Positions 13,166 to 25,544 of a stretch of 64,000 nt of DNA are shown here, piece after piece. The stretch spans positions 21,827,150 to 21,891,149 of the forward strand of contig CM035233.1 of NCBI GenBank assembly GCA_020226215.1. The letters are read 5' to 3'. The notes beneath the pieces are model-generated. The model saw only the letters and a list, made by a program, of their open reading frames with translations. It did not search any database and was not told where the DNA came from. Each line of letters starts with the position of its first letter. The stretch's first letter is position 1. The translations under genes and the position numbers were made by a program. The DNA comes from Sindora glabra. Lineage: Eukaryota > Streptophyta > Magnoliopsida > Fabales > Fabaceae.

Positions 13166-13175
13166 TCAAACCCAC

Positions 13176-14990
13176 CGAAACTCACCCTACTCTCTGCCAC
13201 AGCTTCATCATCTTGTGTCACTGCCGGAGAAGACAAGTTGCGTTCAGAAGCCATTGAAGGATGCCAGCCGGTGTGGAAGAACGTCCAAGTAAGTACGTGT
13301 GTTTTGCTTCCCGTTATTTGAATATGGCTGTGTCATTGTTGGCTTTTATGTGTAGGGGTGTTCAATTTCTGCAACCGTCAACTTGGGCGTTGGACTCTGC
13401 CGAATTCTGCCATCAGATGGTGTTCCAAAGCCAAAAGACACCTTAAAGATGCCGATCTGCTGGTGGTGAGGTTAGGAAGAGAGCTGAGCTTCATCCGAGC
13501 AGAATGATAGGTCGTATTCCGGGTCGCGGCTGGGTCTGATTTGACTTGGAACCGAAAGATACCCGAACCGAACTAACTTTTTTTTAAAATTTTTTGCATA
13601 ATAAATTTGATTGAATTTTTTTTTTCCATTTTCGATATTCCTTCCTCCCTTCTTCCTAACTTGATACACATAATGGCAGACATGTGTGATTGGGATTTTG
13701 AATTTTGGAATGGGATTTGCATGCTCAATTCTCTATCTATATTTATTTTCATTATTGCTTAAATCGAATTAAAGGCAAGGAACTCCAATAAATGGAAATA
13801 TTCTATACTATGCATTGATTATTATTTTACCGAATGTTTAGGACATTTTTATTAATTAATTTAACAGTAAACAAGGTGGTCATATTCTTGGTGGAAATAC
13901 TATATAGTTTCACTGTTGCCATTATTTTAATTTTCTTAATATTTAAATCAATACTAACTTGATAAAAATTGTAAAAAATGATTTGTTAAAGGAACATTAT
14001 AATCAGTCAATTTTTAAATTATACAAAATTATATATTGATGGTATATTACAGTTATAAATAAGTAAATTACTATCTTTTCATTTTAAAAATAGTGGTTGT
14101 TATATTACATATTGTTTAACGGGAGATTAGTAGATTAATTTACAAGTCCTTTTTTTTTAGAGTTGTGATTGTTTGAAAAAATAACAACTTTTGTACAGTG
14201 TGGTGGCATTTGTCTTGAGAAAGGTTAATATTAACTTGAAAATATGTTAAAAGGTTGTAATAAAACACAAATTTCACTTATTGAAAAAAATAAAAATAAA
14301 TAAGAGTGAATTTAATTTTTTATCTTACACTGATATATTAGTTTTCATTGATCAAAATATAATTATTCTATCATGTAAATTAATGTCTCACATGTGTAAA
14401 ATTTTTATATAAGTTACTTGAAATTTCTAACAAACTTAATAGCATACTTGATGTATAGATAATCTTCTACAAAGATAAGATGGAATATCATACGTATAAA
14501 TTCTTTTCCTTACATTACTCTATAATTATTTTAATTCTCACAACTATATTGATTTAATTCACATTATAAATAAGAGTGAATCAAAGAATCACAAATATCA
14601 AGATTTAATTCACCCTTGTTATATATACGAGTTCATTTTAGAAGAGTTTCTTACATAGCTGTTTTACACATAGATCAACTAGTGAAAAAGGAAGAATCCT
14701 CGTCCAGGGAAATAATAAAGAATTGATAGTCTTGCCTCATTATTGCTTAAGGTAAATGCATATCTATAGCTATTAATTTGGCTTATAGAGCTATATGGGT
14801 GATTGACTGTTGTTTATTAATAGTGGTATTGCGTGATTGTCAACATTATTTAAAACTTATGTGTGATGCTTTGTAGTTCATGTTCACCTATATCATAGTT
14901 ATTAATCTTCCATGTCATGATAACATGTTGATGTTTAGAGTTTAATAGTTACACATTGGCAGTATCTTGGAAGTTGTTGTGGAGGATAAC
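13176..14990. other. Harbinger upstream non-coding region
   Basis: 13176-13560 is GC-richer and gene-like in composition, but I can support no protein. 13570-14990 is AT-rich. By position it would be promoter, 5' UTR or a 5' intron of the transposase gene. Confidence 0.4.
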
Positions 14991-16457
14991 ATGGATGATT
15001 CATTCGAAGAATGGATGGAGCTATTCAAATTCATTAATGTAAACATGATAGAACACTGAGAAAGATTATGTAATATGTTCATTACCCAAATGGTATCATA
15101 TACTATTCAGTCAATGCAATTGTTACAATTACAAGCAAGTTCTTTGCAATTTCCTGTTAATGAGTTTAGTGGTTCAAGAGATCAAATATGTCAACAACTA
15201 CTTGAAAACTTATTAGAGCCTGATAAGTGCCATAATCTTGTACGCATGAGTCCACATGCTTTCCATTAGATGTGCCAGAAGGTAAGAGCAACTGGTAGAG
15301 TGAGAGATTCTAAGTATGCAGTAGTGGAGAAGCAGGTTGCCCAATTTTTGCACATATTAGTTCATAATATAAAAAATAGGACTATGTTTTTCTTTTTCCA
15401 TCAATATGGGGAGACAATTAGTTGTCACTTTCATAATGTTTTATGAGCTTTAGTTTTGCTTAGCGATGAGTATCTAGTTCAACCTATAGGATCAGAGGTT
15501 CCTCAACAGATTTTCAATAATAGTAGGTTTTTTCCTTATTTCAAGGTAATGCAATTAGTTAAGAATGCTAAAATATTTCATTCATGTGTGTTGTTACTAT
15601 TGCAATCTTGATTTAATTTAAATTTCAAATAATTAATATAATACAGGATTGTATTGGAGCCTTAGATGGGACTCATATACGAGTCAAGGTATCAAGAGAA
15701 GATGTTCTTTGGTTCTGAGGCAGAAAGGATTACCCGACACAAAATGTGTTAGCAGTTTGTGGTTTTGATATGAAATTCACATATATTTTATCTGGATGGG
15801 AAGGAATTACATCCGATTCTCGAGTCCTTAAACATACACTGACTAAAATAGGGGATATGTTGAAAATTCCAAGAGGTAAGATAAATTCTAAAATGTCATG
15901 TTTTTAAACAATAGGATAACTTTGTTGCCTAGAAGTTCCTTCGAAGATTGATATAAAGATAGTCATGTATATTTGTATAATTGTAATATATCCTAGGCAA
16001 ATTTTACCTAGGTGATGCAGGTTATCCTTTGAAAAGTGGGCTATTAACACCATATAGAGGGGTACGTTATCATCTGAAGGAGTACACAACACGTGGTCCA
16101 CAAAATGCAAAAGAAATATTTAACCATCAACATGCTTTGCTTAGAAATGTGATTGAAAAAGCATTTGGTGTGCTTAAAAAGAGGTTTCCTATTATAGCCA
16201 GTGGAATAGAACTATATTATTCTCTCACCACCGTGACAGATATCACAATTGCATGTTGTGTACTACATAATTTTCTGATGGATGTTGATCCCGATCTATG
16301 GTTGATGGATGAAGTGGATCATAAGTTATTGCACAATGAGATAGAAGATTCTGGGGACCGTGAAGCACAGAATAATGAGGAAGACTATCGGGAAGGATAC
16401 CTCCTAAGGGAATGCATAGCCACCCAAATATGGAATGACTATAAGAACAACTTGTGA
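14991..16457 (+). pseudogene. PIF/Harbinger DDE transposase (HARBI1/ALP1-like), inactivated
   Basis: The nuclease would cut and join the transposon ends together with its Myb-like partner. Three exons keep frame across GT-AG introns: 14991-15545, 15647-15875 and 15997-16457. The N-terminal third holds the helix-turn-helix region. The catalytic triad is visible: D in DCIGALDGTHIRVK (start of exon 2), D in FYLGDAGYP (start of exon 3), and E in RNVIEKAFGVLKKRFP. The C-terminus HNFLMD then an acidic tail is typical of DDE_Tnp_4 proteins. Four in-frame stops (about 15057, 15267, 15444 and 15716) break it; the last turns the expected WFRGRKDYP into WF-stop-GRKDYP, as a CGA to TGA change would. Without them the length is normal for the family. 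Confidence 0.9.
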
Positions 16458-16898
16458 TAGATAGAGTTTTCTGTATTTTAGGTCCTTTTGTAACTTTAAG
16501 GGTGATGGGGATAATTCTTGTGACATAAACAGGAGCTTATCTAACTATTTTACATTTTTATTGAAAGAGTTGTATCGTATGTAAATATGACATTTCATTG
16601 ATATGATGTATGACAATTGCAAAAGTACGTTGTCTCATTTATGTTGATGTTGAATGCAAAGGTTATATGTGTGAGTTATTAGTAATTTCAAAATTACTTC
16701 CATGAATGTGTTAAATGTAATCTAATCAATTTAGTTATGTACCTTAAACAATAATTAATATCATTAATGTGACATAAGTGTCGTCATGAGCTAGAACTAT
16801 ATTTGTTAGGCAAGATTTGTCTAATTAGTCAATTCACTCTTTTAATATTAGAATACTGGTGCTAACATCACCATTGTTTGATGCTTTACAGATAGAAA
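16458..16898 (+). other. spacer between Harbinger transposase and Myb-like gene
   Basis: AT-rich. It ends in an acceptor-like pyrimidine/CAG sequence just before the Myb-like ATG, so a 5' UTR intron is possible. No other feature seen. Confidence 0.4.
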
Positions 16899-17928
16899 AT
16901 GCCGAGGAATAAGAAAGCTGACAGCAAGGGAGAGTGTTCATGTAAGGACACACTTTGGTGGACCTTTAAAATGGATGCATTGTTACTTGATGCATTACTG
17001 GAGGAAGTGCACAAAGGCAACAAACCTGATGAGACTTTCACTACAGTGGCGTATGCCACCGTAGTAGTGGAGTTGAAGTAATCTATTGGACCATTCTTTC
17101 AGAAGCATCACATCAAAAACAAAATGAGAACATTGAAGGAGCACTTTAACGAGTGCTATGACTTATTTCACAAGTGGAGTGGAGTAGCTTGGAATCCAAT
17201 TACAAGAATGTTTAACGTTGAGCCAGAAGTATGGAACAAGATTTGTGCAGTAATGAATGAAATGGCATAAAGATAAAAATGGCATGCTTTTACTTATAGT
17301 GTTTCATAGAAAGGCATATGTTTCGATTGAAGGGCACTAATTGTTGATTATCCATGTTGAATGTTTATCTAATGGAGGGTGCATTTTACAGGACAAGCCA
17401 GAAGCTTAGAAATGGAAATGGACTTCTATCTATAATTATGACAAGTTATTGGAGCTCTTTGCTAGAGACAGGGCTACCGGTACACATGTTGAAACATCAA
17501 GGGACAAAGTTCATAGGTGGGAGAAAGAAGGCTTTAACCTCAATGATAACTTTGAATTTATGTCTGGTCCGGATCTTCAATGGGGAAGTGAGGCTCCCAA
17601 TTTCATACACCATGCTGATGTATTCAGTCCTGAGGGAGCTCCCTCCAATCACTTTCAAGAGTATGCACCTTCAAATCCCTCTACTCACTCACAAGGAACT
17701 TCATCTTCAAGGGGTTCTAAAAGAAAAGCACCAATGGTTGATGTCATTGAGAAAGGGTATGAAAGACTAGACATAGGAATGGAGAAGTTAACAGGTGTAA
17801 TGAGAGAAGTGGCAAACAAACACATTCAGACAATTAAAGAAAGTGTAGCTATCTTTCAGAGTAGTAGACCTCGTTATTATAGCGAGGCAGAAGTTTGGGG
17901 GGAGTTGGAGAACATAGGAATGCCTTAA
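16899..17928 (+). pseudogene. Harbinger Myb/SANT-like accessory protein (ORF1), inactivated
   Basis: In PIF/Harbinger elements this protein binds the transposon ends and helps bring the transposase into the nucleus. Exon 1 (16899-17249) encodes a basic start (MPRNKK) and a Trp-rich Myb/SANT-like domain with WWTFKMDALLLDALLEE and NKMRTLKEHF. A GT-AG intron (17250-17391) joins in phase to exon 2 (17392-17928), which gives KWTSIYNYDKLLELFARDRATG, a Ser/Pro-rich linker, a basic SSSRGSKRKAP patch that looks like a nuclear localisation signal, and a C-terminal helical stretch ending at a natural stop. In-frame stops lie at about 17080 and 17407, both explained by CAG to TAG or CAA to TAA changes. 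Same strand as the transposase. Confidence 0.85.
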
Positions 17929-19200
17929 GAATTCCTACTAAAGTGTTATAACTTCTTGTGTGATAATGAAAAGGTCAGGAATAAATTCTCTGGTGTCTTG
18001 CCTCATTTTCGTCTGCAATTGTTGTACCAACTCATGGCGAATGCTGGAGATGATTAAGTTGCTTGAGATGGAAGGATACAATGTTATCTTGGAGAAAAAA
18101 TATAAGGTAACATCTGTATTTATTATTGTATATTGAGTTTGCATGATTGTTAATTAGCTTGTTTGGATTTGTGTCTTGACAATCGCTATTCATGTCATCA
18201 TAGGGTTTTCTAACTATGTATTTCTCTGAATTGTAGGTATTTTGGCTTCACCAATTCATGGAAATGTGCCTGATCTGGAAATGTTGACTATATTAGACAA
18301 TGTACTGGTCATTGTAAGGTGGGAGTTAATTTTTAGATAAAATCATTCTCATTGCATTGTTATTCGTAGGAACATATGACTGGACACACTATATAGTGTA
18401 ATGTATTGTGTGTGTGTATAATTAGTAGAGTATGACAACTGAAGACGATATTAAACTTTATATAATTCTATTATGTTATGTCTATTTTAAAATTAAAACA
18501 TGGTGCAATTGAAAGATTAATGATTTGAACATGGAAAGATAGTACTTTGCCCTTATGTGAATGATATTTGCCTTATATGATAGGTCTTTATTGTGTTTAG
18601 AGTTAATGGAGCTGTACAATGTATGTACGTTGTATGGAAGAATGCAATATTTATTGTCAAATGTTAGTTTTGTTGAATATTATTTTGCTAATTATTGCTT
18701 TTATGTTTATGTGTACATACGTGTACTGCAATAGTTAATTAATGTGATATATATCTTCTACTACAAATAATCAAATTGACACAATTAGAAGAAATATGTT
18801 ATTTACTATTTAATTTGTATATAAAAAATTAAGAATGATGTGTTATTTACTAATTAAATTTATAAAAAAATTATTTTAATTCCAATAAAAAAATATATAT
18901 ATAATCAATTACTGACTAATGTTATCAGTAATGAAATAAATTAAAAGTAATTTAAAATTGTCAAATGAAATTATTATCATCAAACATAAAACAGGGATAA
19001 TATGATAATTTTTTACATTCCTATTTCCTCTTCCCCATTTTCACTCATTTCAAACAAATAAAATCAATTTCATTCTTATGTACTTCCCACCCTATTTTCA
19101 CCTATTCCAAATAAAATAAGTGAAAATTCTTTCACCTCATTTCCTTTTACCTCCGATCCCTTTCTCCTCCGTTTACACTTTTAGCCAAACAAATCCTAAA
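17929..19200 (+). other. Harbinger 3' non-coding region and subterminal repeats
   Basis: This stretch is AT-rich without reading frames. From about 19030 it carries repeated motifs of the form TTCACYYATTTCAAA / CACCTATTCCAAA, the likely subterminal binding sites for the transposon proteins. Confidence 0.55.
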
Positions 19201-19222
19201 TTCACCCATTTCAAACGGGCCG
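19201..19222 (-). repeat. Harbinger right terminal inverted repeat
   Basis: The complement reads CGGCCCGTTTGAAATGGGTG at the outer end, matching the left end at 16 of 22 positions. It is followed by the TAA duplication. Confidence 0.85.
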
Positions 19223-19225
19223 TAA

Positions 19226-19781
19226 ATCAACTGATCAACTAATAGGGAATGTAATCGGCTGATTTTCAGAACGTATGGCTATTCGACCGCCTCCACCAAA
19301 GGGCAACTGCTTTGGAGCTTGAGCGTCGGCCGTCGGACTCTGCAATGAGCATCTCATCTCTGAACTGGCGGGCTCCACCGAAAGGGATGGACTGAGAGGT
19401 TGCGAGTGACGGCGATCAAGCCTCTGCGAAGGTTGTCGACCGGGAGGTGGACCAAGATCAAGCTATTTGCAAAACTGAAGTCTTGCATATAAGAGCTTTT
19501 TCACCTTCTCTTTAAAAGGAGTAGCAACAGATTAAGTATATTATCATCCTGCGTAGTCTCTGAAGAAGCAGAGCGAACGACTTGAAAATTTTCTCCTTTA
19601 AAGGTCTACTGTATTTCTAATCTTTACTATTCGTTATAAGCTTATGGAATTGGGCTTAGAACCTTCCCTTCAAATCATTATGCTGTGCTGATAGGATGCT
19701 TTGTGTTCTTTTATTACCAGAAGTAGCTTGAATCTTCTTCTAAACTTGTTGATTGGCTTTTGCAGAATTATATATGTAATT
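19226..19781 (+). promoter_or_regulatory. CLP1 promoter and 5' UTR region
   Basis: A GC-rich block (about 19260-19450) is followed by a TATA-like CATATAAGAG at 19485-19494. A 5' UTR intron is likely: a donor-like AAAGGTCTAC near 19598-19607 and an acceptor TTTTGCAG ending at 19765, seventeen bases before the start codon. The Harbinger element ends directly upstream, so it may have separated the gene from part of its original promoter. Start site and donor are inferred. Confidence 0.5.
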
Positions 19782-22700
19782 ATGGCGTATGGTGGGACAG
19801 CCATGGGTGCACCTCCTATGGGTGCTTCGGCATCGGCATCAGCATCGACAATGAAGCAGGTGAAATTGGACAAAGAAAGTGAGCTTAGAATTGAAGTGGG
19901 CAATGATAACCCTCTTCGCCTTCGACTCCTTAATGGGACTGCTGAAATTTTTGGGACTGAGCTTCCGCCAGAAATATGGCTCACTTTCCCTCCCAGGCTT
20001 AAGTTTGCTGTAAGTCTGCATCTATTATTCAACTAGTCTCTTGGGTTCTTTAGGAAAGGGATGGAATGATATTTTGTTCCTTATTTTTTTGTGAGTTTTA
20101 GATGGAGGTGTCAAAATGATCGCTCAAGCTGCTATTTGAAGTGGGTGTTTTCTCGTGAGTTGTGAACTGAGAGGGGTTTCTTAATTTCGGACTTCCATTT
20201 TGCGGTTCCCTTATTGGCATTGTAACTGGGTTATTGTTATATTTTGTATTTATTTGTAGATTCCAAATTGTGTGTAATGTGTAATGTGTAATGTCTGCGG
20301 CTGAAGTTGGTATATTCTATAATTTCATGACTTTGTAGCATTCATTGATCAATAAGCCATGAAGTATAAATCATTAGTTGGTAGATAGGGGATTAGCAAT
20401 TCGGAATATTCTTGTAACTTGGTCTAATTTCACAAGGTGCCAATCAATATTAAATAATATCTGACCCGAACATGAATTCCTCTTTTTATTGGATTTCTGG
20501 CCGAGTAGTAGGTTTGAAAATCACAATATAATTATATATCCACCATACTAATGTAGATAAGAAAATTTTCCCTCTGGTTATGCTCCCTTAGAGTGTTTGA
20601 CCCAATAGTTGTCTACATGTATCAGGTCTTTACTTGGTATGGTGCCACGATTGAAATGGATGGTCCAACGGAAACTGATTATACTGCAGATGAGGTAAAG
20701 CAATATTCTCCTGGAATCTTTTAATAACATTCATTGTAACTTAATAGGAAAACGGAAGAAACTAGTACAGTGCTGATTGATGGAGATATCAATTGATTCC
20801 AGACACCAATGATCAGTTATGTAAATGTGCATGCTGTCCTAGATGGACGAAGAAACCATGCTAAAGCTTCATCATCCGACAATTCTGAATCTTCTCAGGT
20901 ATTATTTTTAATGGATTACTAATATCAGATAAGATTTTACATATAAATTATGTGCATGTTATGTTTTTCTAATTGTTTCTATGGTTTATAGTGTCATTAC
21001 TACACTGCTTTCAGTTAACTCTTTGAAAATGTGGGTTTCTTTCATACTAAGCCACTAGTCTTCATAATATATGGACTGAGTAATGTTGTTGTCAATTACC
21101 ATAAATTGTCTTTGAACATCGAAAGTTGATAATTCTCTACTTGTTATAGTTTGCAGTGTACCAATTTAACATAGTTGCTTGGTCAGGGCCCTAGAGTGAT
21201 TGTTGTTGGACCTACTGATTCTGGAAAGAGCACGTTGTCTAGGATGCTTCTAAGTTGGGCAGCTAAACAAGGTTGGAAGCCTACTTTTGTTGACTTGGAT
21301 ATTGGCCAAGGATCGATAACAATTCCTGGATGCATTGCTGCCACTCCAATTGAAATGCCCATTGATCCTGTTGAAGGAATTCCTCTTGAAATGCCTCTTG
21401 TTTACTTTTATGGGCACACAACTCCAAGGTAACTAATTTTTTACTTTATACCATAATTTCTATTATAAAACCATTAATCCATAAATTGATTTGGAATTAA
21501 AAGATTCACAAATAGCACATCACTTAATAGAGTATTTGAGAATTCAATTACCGACCATGTTACTTGGCCTTTACAGTAACAATGTAGAATTGTATAAAGT
21601 GCTTGTCAAGGAGCTTGCTGGAACATTGGAGAGACAGTTTGCTGGAAATGTGGAATCTCGAGCTGCAGGCATGGTGATTAATACTATGGGATGGATTGAG
21701 GGAGTAGGCTATGAGGTAACTGAGTGTTTATTTATTTATTTATTTTTTTGGGGGAGGGGGGCGTGTGGGGGTGGGGTGATGACATTTTTTTCCTCCTGAC
21801 AAAAGAGCGATTGAACTTAAATTCCACCTTATGGATTAGGGATGACTGATGACTATTCCACATGCTGAAGGCTTTCATAATTCTGAATATTCAAATTCTA
21901 TACTGTATTCATCTCATATTACTTTATTCTCTTGCAGTTGCTTTTACATGCAATCCATACATTCAAGGCTGATGTTGTCTTGGTTTTGGGTCAGGTAGAT
22001 TTCATCCCTTTGAGACATGATAGCCCTTAACTATTATATCTATCCTTGCTGTTCCAAATCTGGAAATCCTGTTATTGTGATATCTGTCCTTTTCTTTTCT
22101 GTTTCTAATTTCTGCCATTTATTTAGAGGCAATAATTTTAACCTGATTCTCATACATTCCCTTTGAACTTCATGTAGGAAAAACTATGCAGCCAGCTGAA
22201 AGAAGCAATGAAGAGTGAACCTAACTTGAGTGTCGTTAAACTTCAAAAATCAGGTGGTGTTGTATCTAGAAATCCAAAGTTTCGTCAGAAGGCCAGAGGC
22301 TATCGGATCAGAGTAAGCATGCTTTTAAATTGAGAATTTCTTCTATTTGAGTGTTTTTATTGAAGGGGGAATCCTTTCATGTTTGACAGTCATGGTACTG
22401 AACTAATTATCTTGTTATTGAAGTGGATTTATCCCTTAGCCAACTGTTACTTTTAGGGAAAAATTGCAAAATACCCCAGTCAGCTTTGGGATGGTTGGAT
22501 TTTGCCCCATTGTACTTTAAGAACTTGGAAATGACTCCCTTAAACTTCACAAAACTTAGAATTAACACCCATTGTCAACTTGATCATTTTAGCAAATTAC
22601 TTATTTTTAATCAAATTTTTAAACAAGAATCAAAATATTATACTATATTAGTTTATTTCATCCTTTTTTTATGTATAATTTTGCAACTAGTTTTTTATTA

Positions 22701-24881
22701 TTTGATTAAAACTCTATTATCTAATTTAATTCCTATTAATCATATAACATAGAAATTATTCGGGAAAACACAACGATATATTAACATATTATAGTATTGT
22801 GATTCTTGTTTAAAAAGATCATTAGAAAAATCATTTAATTTGATAAAATGATAAATTAAGTTGACAATGAGTGTTAATTTCAAGTTTTATATAAATTAAG
22901 AAGGTGATTTCCAAGTTTTCATAGTAGAAGGGGGCAAAATCCAATCAGTCTAAAGTTGGAAGGGGTGTTTTTCATTTTTTTCCTTTTTTTGTATAGTTAA
23001 TCCTGATATATAGATCCTAGACAACAGTTCATTTGGCAGAGGGAAGGATTTAATGAATACTTAATTTGTTGAAAATAAATTGTGTAAGATGATTGAATCA
23101 AACAGGTGTAGCAACAATCCTAAGCAATAACTTGATCGTCCCAAAATAATTATAAATTTCAGCGAACAATTCAATGTAAATTTTATTGAAAGAAGCAGAG
23201 TATAAACTTCATTCAGGACTATATACTTGGAGTTAAAATAGGCAGTGTATGTTTGGACAATTCGATATTTTCTGAACCTAAATATTCTAATGGATCTTAT
23301 TTCTTTTATTTTTCACTGATAAATACACCAATTTGCTCTTGTTGCATCCATAACATTATTGGGCTATTTGACCACAATTTAAAGGTTTGCAATTAGATTT
23401 TTGTGGGCATTTGTAGAATTGATTGGCAAAAATGTATAACTTATTTTTCATTAAAGCTCTGGAGAATCTCTTTCAGGCCTTGGCCCAGCTTAACGGGCTA
23501 CTTCCCAAGGTTCAAACTTATTGAAAAAGGGGGTAGAAGAATGGGCAAGTCTACATGTTTAATGCAAAGAATCTCTCTTTCTCTCTCTTTTTATTTTTTT
23601 AAAGTGAAAAGGAACGTGTTTTCTTTTAAGGGGTATGATTATGTTATTTGTTTTTAATATTCCTACCATTCACAGAAATATCTTGCTGCTTTTAACTGTT
23701 CTGGTATCTAATACAAATATGTTCATTCTATTTTTTCAGGAATACTTCTATGGCCTTTCTAATGATCTTTCTCCGCATTCTAATATTGCAAACTTCAGTG
23801 ATTTGTTAGTCTATCGAGTTGGTGGTGGCCCACAAGCCCCACGCTCAGCCTTGCCAATTGGTGCAGAACCTGCTGCAGATCCAACAAGAGTTGTCCCTGT
23901 GAATATAAACCGTGATTTGCTCCACTTAGTCCTTGCTGTCTCATTTGCCAAGGAACCTGATGAGATAATTTCAAGGTAATATGACTTTTTCGGTGTTTGA
24001 AGACTTGAAGTTCTGTAATTTAAATCTTAGCATTCCTTTTCACAAAAATAGAATATCTCAAATTTTGTTTGTGTGTGTTGTAGATGCACCCAAGTCTGCT
24101 ATACATGATAGAAAATTTTCTCTGCTCTCTATTTTTGTGAAAAAATGTATTTTATGCAGATCATCTATTATCTGACTTTTGTTAATTTTCTGGAAAGGCA
24201 TCATCTCAATGTTTAAACAAGCATACCTTCCTGACTGCCAATTTTGTGTGCTCCCTGTCTATTCCCATGAAGAGTGTCCCGTAGGGTCTGTTTGGATACT
24301 GTTTTTAAAAATAGTTTTTCATTCTTTTGTTTTTAAAAACAGAAGAACCTGTTTGGCAACCTGTTTTCAGAATGTTTTTAAAAACTGGTCTCTAAATGTG
24401 TAACTTAAAAACAAGAAAACAAAAACAACTTTTAGTTTTCAAAATTTGTTTTCTTGTTTTGAATGTTAATTTTGTAATTAAATGAAATATTTCCTTATTT
24501 GCAACATTAATTACCCTTTAATCTTGATTTTTTTTTCAATCTAAAAATAGTTTTTAAAAACAAGAAAACAATTTTTAAAAACACAAAAACAAAACATATC
24601 CAAATAGACCCTATTAATTCTCACTGCTTCCCGTATTCTTTGGTGCAGCAATGTTGCTGGCTTTATCTATGTAACAGACATCGACATTCAGAGGTTTGTA
24701 CTGTTACTAGATTTCATGGCCATTTCATTTACATGTTTATGGGGAATGTCCAGCTGGTTGATTTCTATATCTAACTAGATTTTTGCATGACAGGAAGAAG
24801 ATAACATACCTGGCACCATCTGCTGGAGAACTTCCTAGCAAGTATTTGATAGTGGGATCTTTGACATGGCTTGAAACCTAA
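19782..24881 (+). CDS. CLP1: CLP1 homologue, RNA 5'-OH kinase family subunit of the pre-mRNA 3'-end cleavage machinery
   Basis: Clp1 proteins act in the nucleus in cleavage/polyadenylation factor II with Pcf11, and animal Clp1 also phosphorylates RNA 5' ends during tRNA splicing. Coding exons: 19782-20009, 20626-20694, 20803-20898, 21187-21428, 21577-21715, 21938-21994, 22178-22312, 23740-23975, 24649-24693, 24794-24881. All junctions are GT-AG and all phases agree, giving 444 residues with no internal stop. Residues 1-131 form the N-terminal domain after a Gly/Ala/Ser-rich start. The Walker A motif GPTDSGKST is at 139-147 (Lys145), followed by FVDLDIGQGS. The C-terminal domain ends in LIVGSLTWLET. 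The complete P-loop suggests nucleotide binding is retained. Introns 7 and 8 hold MITE-like insertions. This is the only clearly intact host gene here; it resembles Arabidopsis CLPS3. Confidence 0.96.
22456..22983. mobile_element. foldback MITE in CLP1 intron 7
   Basis: The arm at about 22456-22610 is repeated in inverted orientation at about 22835-22983. Outer ends read GGGAAAAATTGCAAAATACC and, on the complement, GGAAAAAAATGAAAAACACC; both continue into CCAA/GGATTTTGCCCC-type sequence and TTGTCAACTTGATCATTTT-like inner sequence. No clear TSD. The same terminal motif opens the much larger foldback at 42517-44658, so they belong to one family, perhaps Mutator-related. It lies between exons 7 and 8 and leaves the splice sites intact. 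Confidence 0.75.
24284..24611. mobile_element. MITE in CLP1 intron 8
   Basis: Outer ends are GGGTCTGTTTGGATA and, on the complement, GGGTCTATTTGGATA, a 15-bp inverted repeat with one mismatch. It is flanked by TA on both sides (24282-24283 and 24612-24613). The 328-bp interior is made of interrupted A/T runs such as TTTTTAAAAACA and has no reading frame. The TA duplication suggests a Tc1/mariner-type or other short-TSD MITE; a three-base TSD cannot be excluded. Confidence 0.8.
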
Positions 24882-25544
24882 ATTGGGACGGACAGATTTG
24901 CAACTGAAGATTCGAGTAATTGCTCTGGCCGCATATTGAATATGTATTAGGTTTATTTAGAATGTAATTTTGTTACCATTAAGATTAAGAGGTCGTTAGG
25001 CTTCAATTTGGTTCTGGTCCTTTATTTTGGTTGTCAATATCCTAATTGTAGTATTCTAATTGGTCCTGTGCACTAATACTTATTTTTTCCCGCTAGTAAT
25101 ATGAGGTCAATATAATGCCCCCCTCCCCCCCCCCCCCAAAAAAAAAAAAAAAAAAAAAAAAAACACTCAAAGTTAGAGTGAGATTTATTGGAATTAGATG
25201 CCCAACTTGAAGGATAAATTTGCGTATCTAGACTGCTTGGAGGAGCGAGATCTAATGGGGTTTATGCTAGCAAGTTTCACAAGTGATGTATCTATCTCTT
25301 TTCTCGGGTTTGGGTTCACAGGAACCTAAATCTATATAAAAATGTTTCCAATTTTTCAGCGTGCATTTAATATGATCATTTTAGTTCAATGGTGATCCCA
25401 CTTGAAATATTTTTGTTTGGCAGAGCTCGTTGTTTATTATCCGTATACTTGGATTGAAACTGAATGTATCATTCATATGTATTATTCTAGTCCTTGAAGA
25501 AGTGTGAGATATTAAACGAAGGGGGTAAAAACCTGCAGAATTCA
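24882..25544 (+). other. CLP1 3' UTR and downstream spacer
   Basis: The 3' UTR follows the stop at 24879-24881. AT-rich poly(A)-signal-like stretches occur near 24960 and 25095-25120, but no single AATAAA is decisive. A C-rich run (about 25118-25137) passes directly into an A run (25138-25163). Nothing else recognised up to the next element. Confidence 0.5.
25118..25163. repeat. poly(C)/poly(A) tract
   Basis: A nearly pure C run is followed by 26 consecutive A residues. This may be slippage-prone or an old insertion tail. Confidence 0.85.

Larger units (their letters stand above)
12940..19222 (+). mobile_element. PIF/Harbinger DNA transposon, 6.28 kb, both genes present
   Basis: The element is flanked by the 3-bp duplication TAA (12937-12939 and 19223-19225), the target preference of the PIF/Harbinger superfamily. 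Its ends are imperfect 22-bp inverted repeats: left GAGTGCGTTTGGAATAGGTG, right (complement) CGGCCCGTTTGAAATGGGTG, 16 of 22 positions matching when read inward through GAA. GGTGAAA-type motifs recur inside both ends. It carries the two genes that define autonomous members, a DDE transposase and a Myb/SANT-like protein in the same orientation. In-frame stops in both genes make this copy inactive. The 13200-13560 segment is unusually GC-rich and may be promoter or 5' UTR. Confidence 0.92.

Noticed and set aside
12619..13175. Several overlapping open frames on both strands with Pro/Gly-rich proteins
   Set aside because: They arise from G/C runs at the Harbinger left end, overlap one another and show no domain or splice logic.
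22423..22752. 109-residue open frame inside CLP1
   Set aside because: It lies in intron 7 and is made of foldback MITE sequence; the product is low-complexity and hydrophobic.
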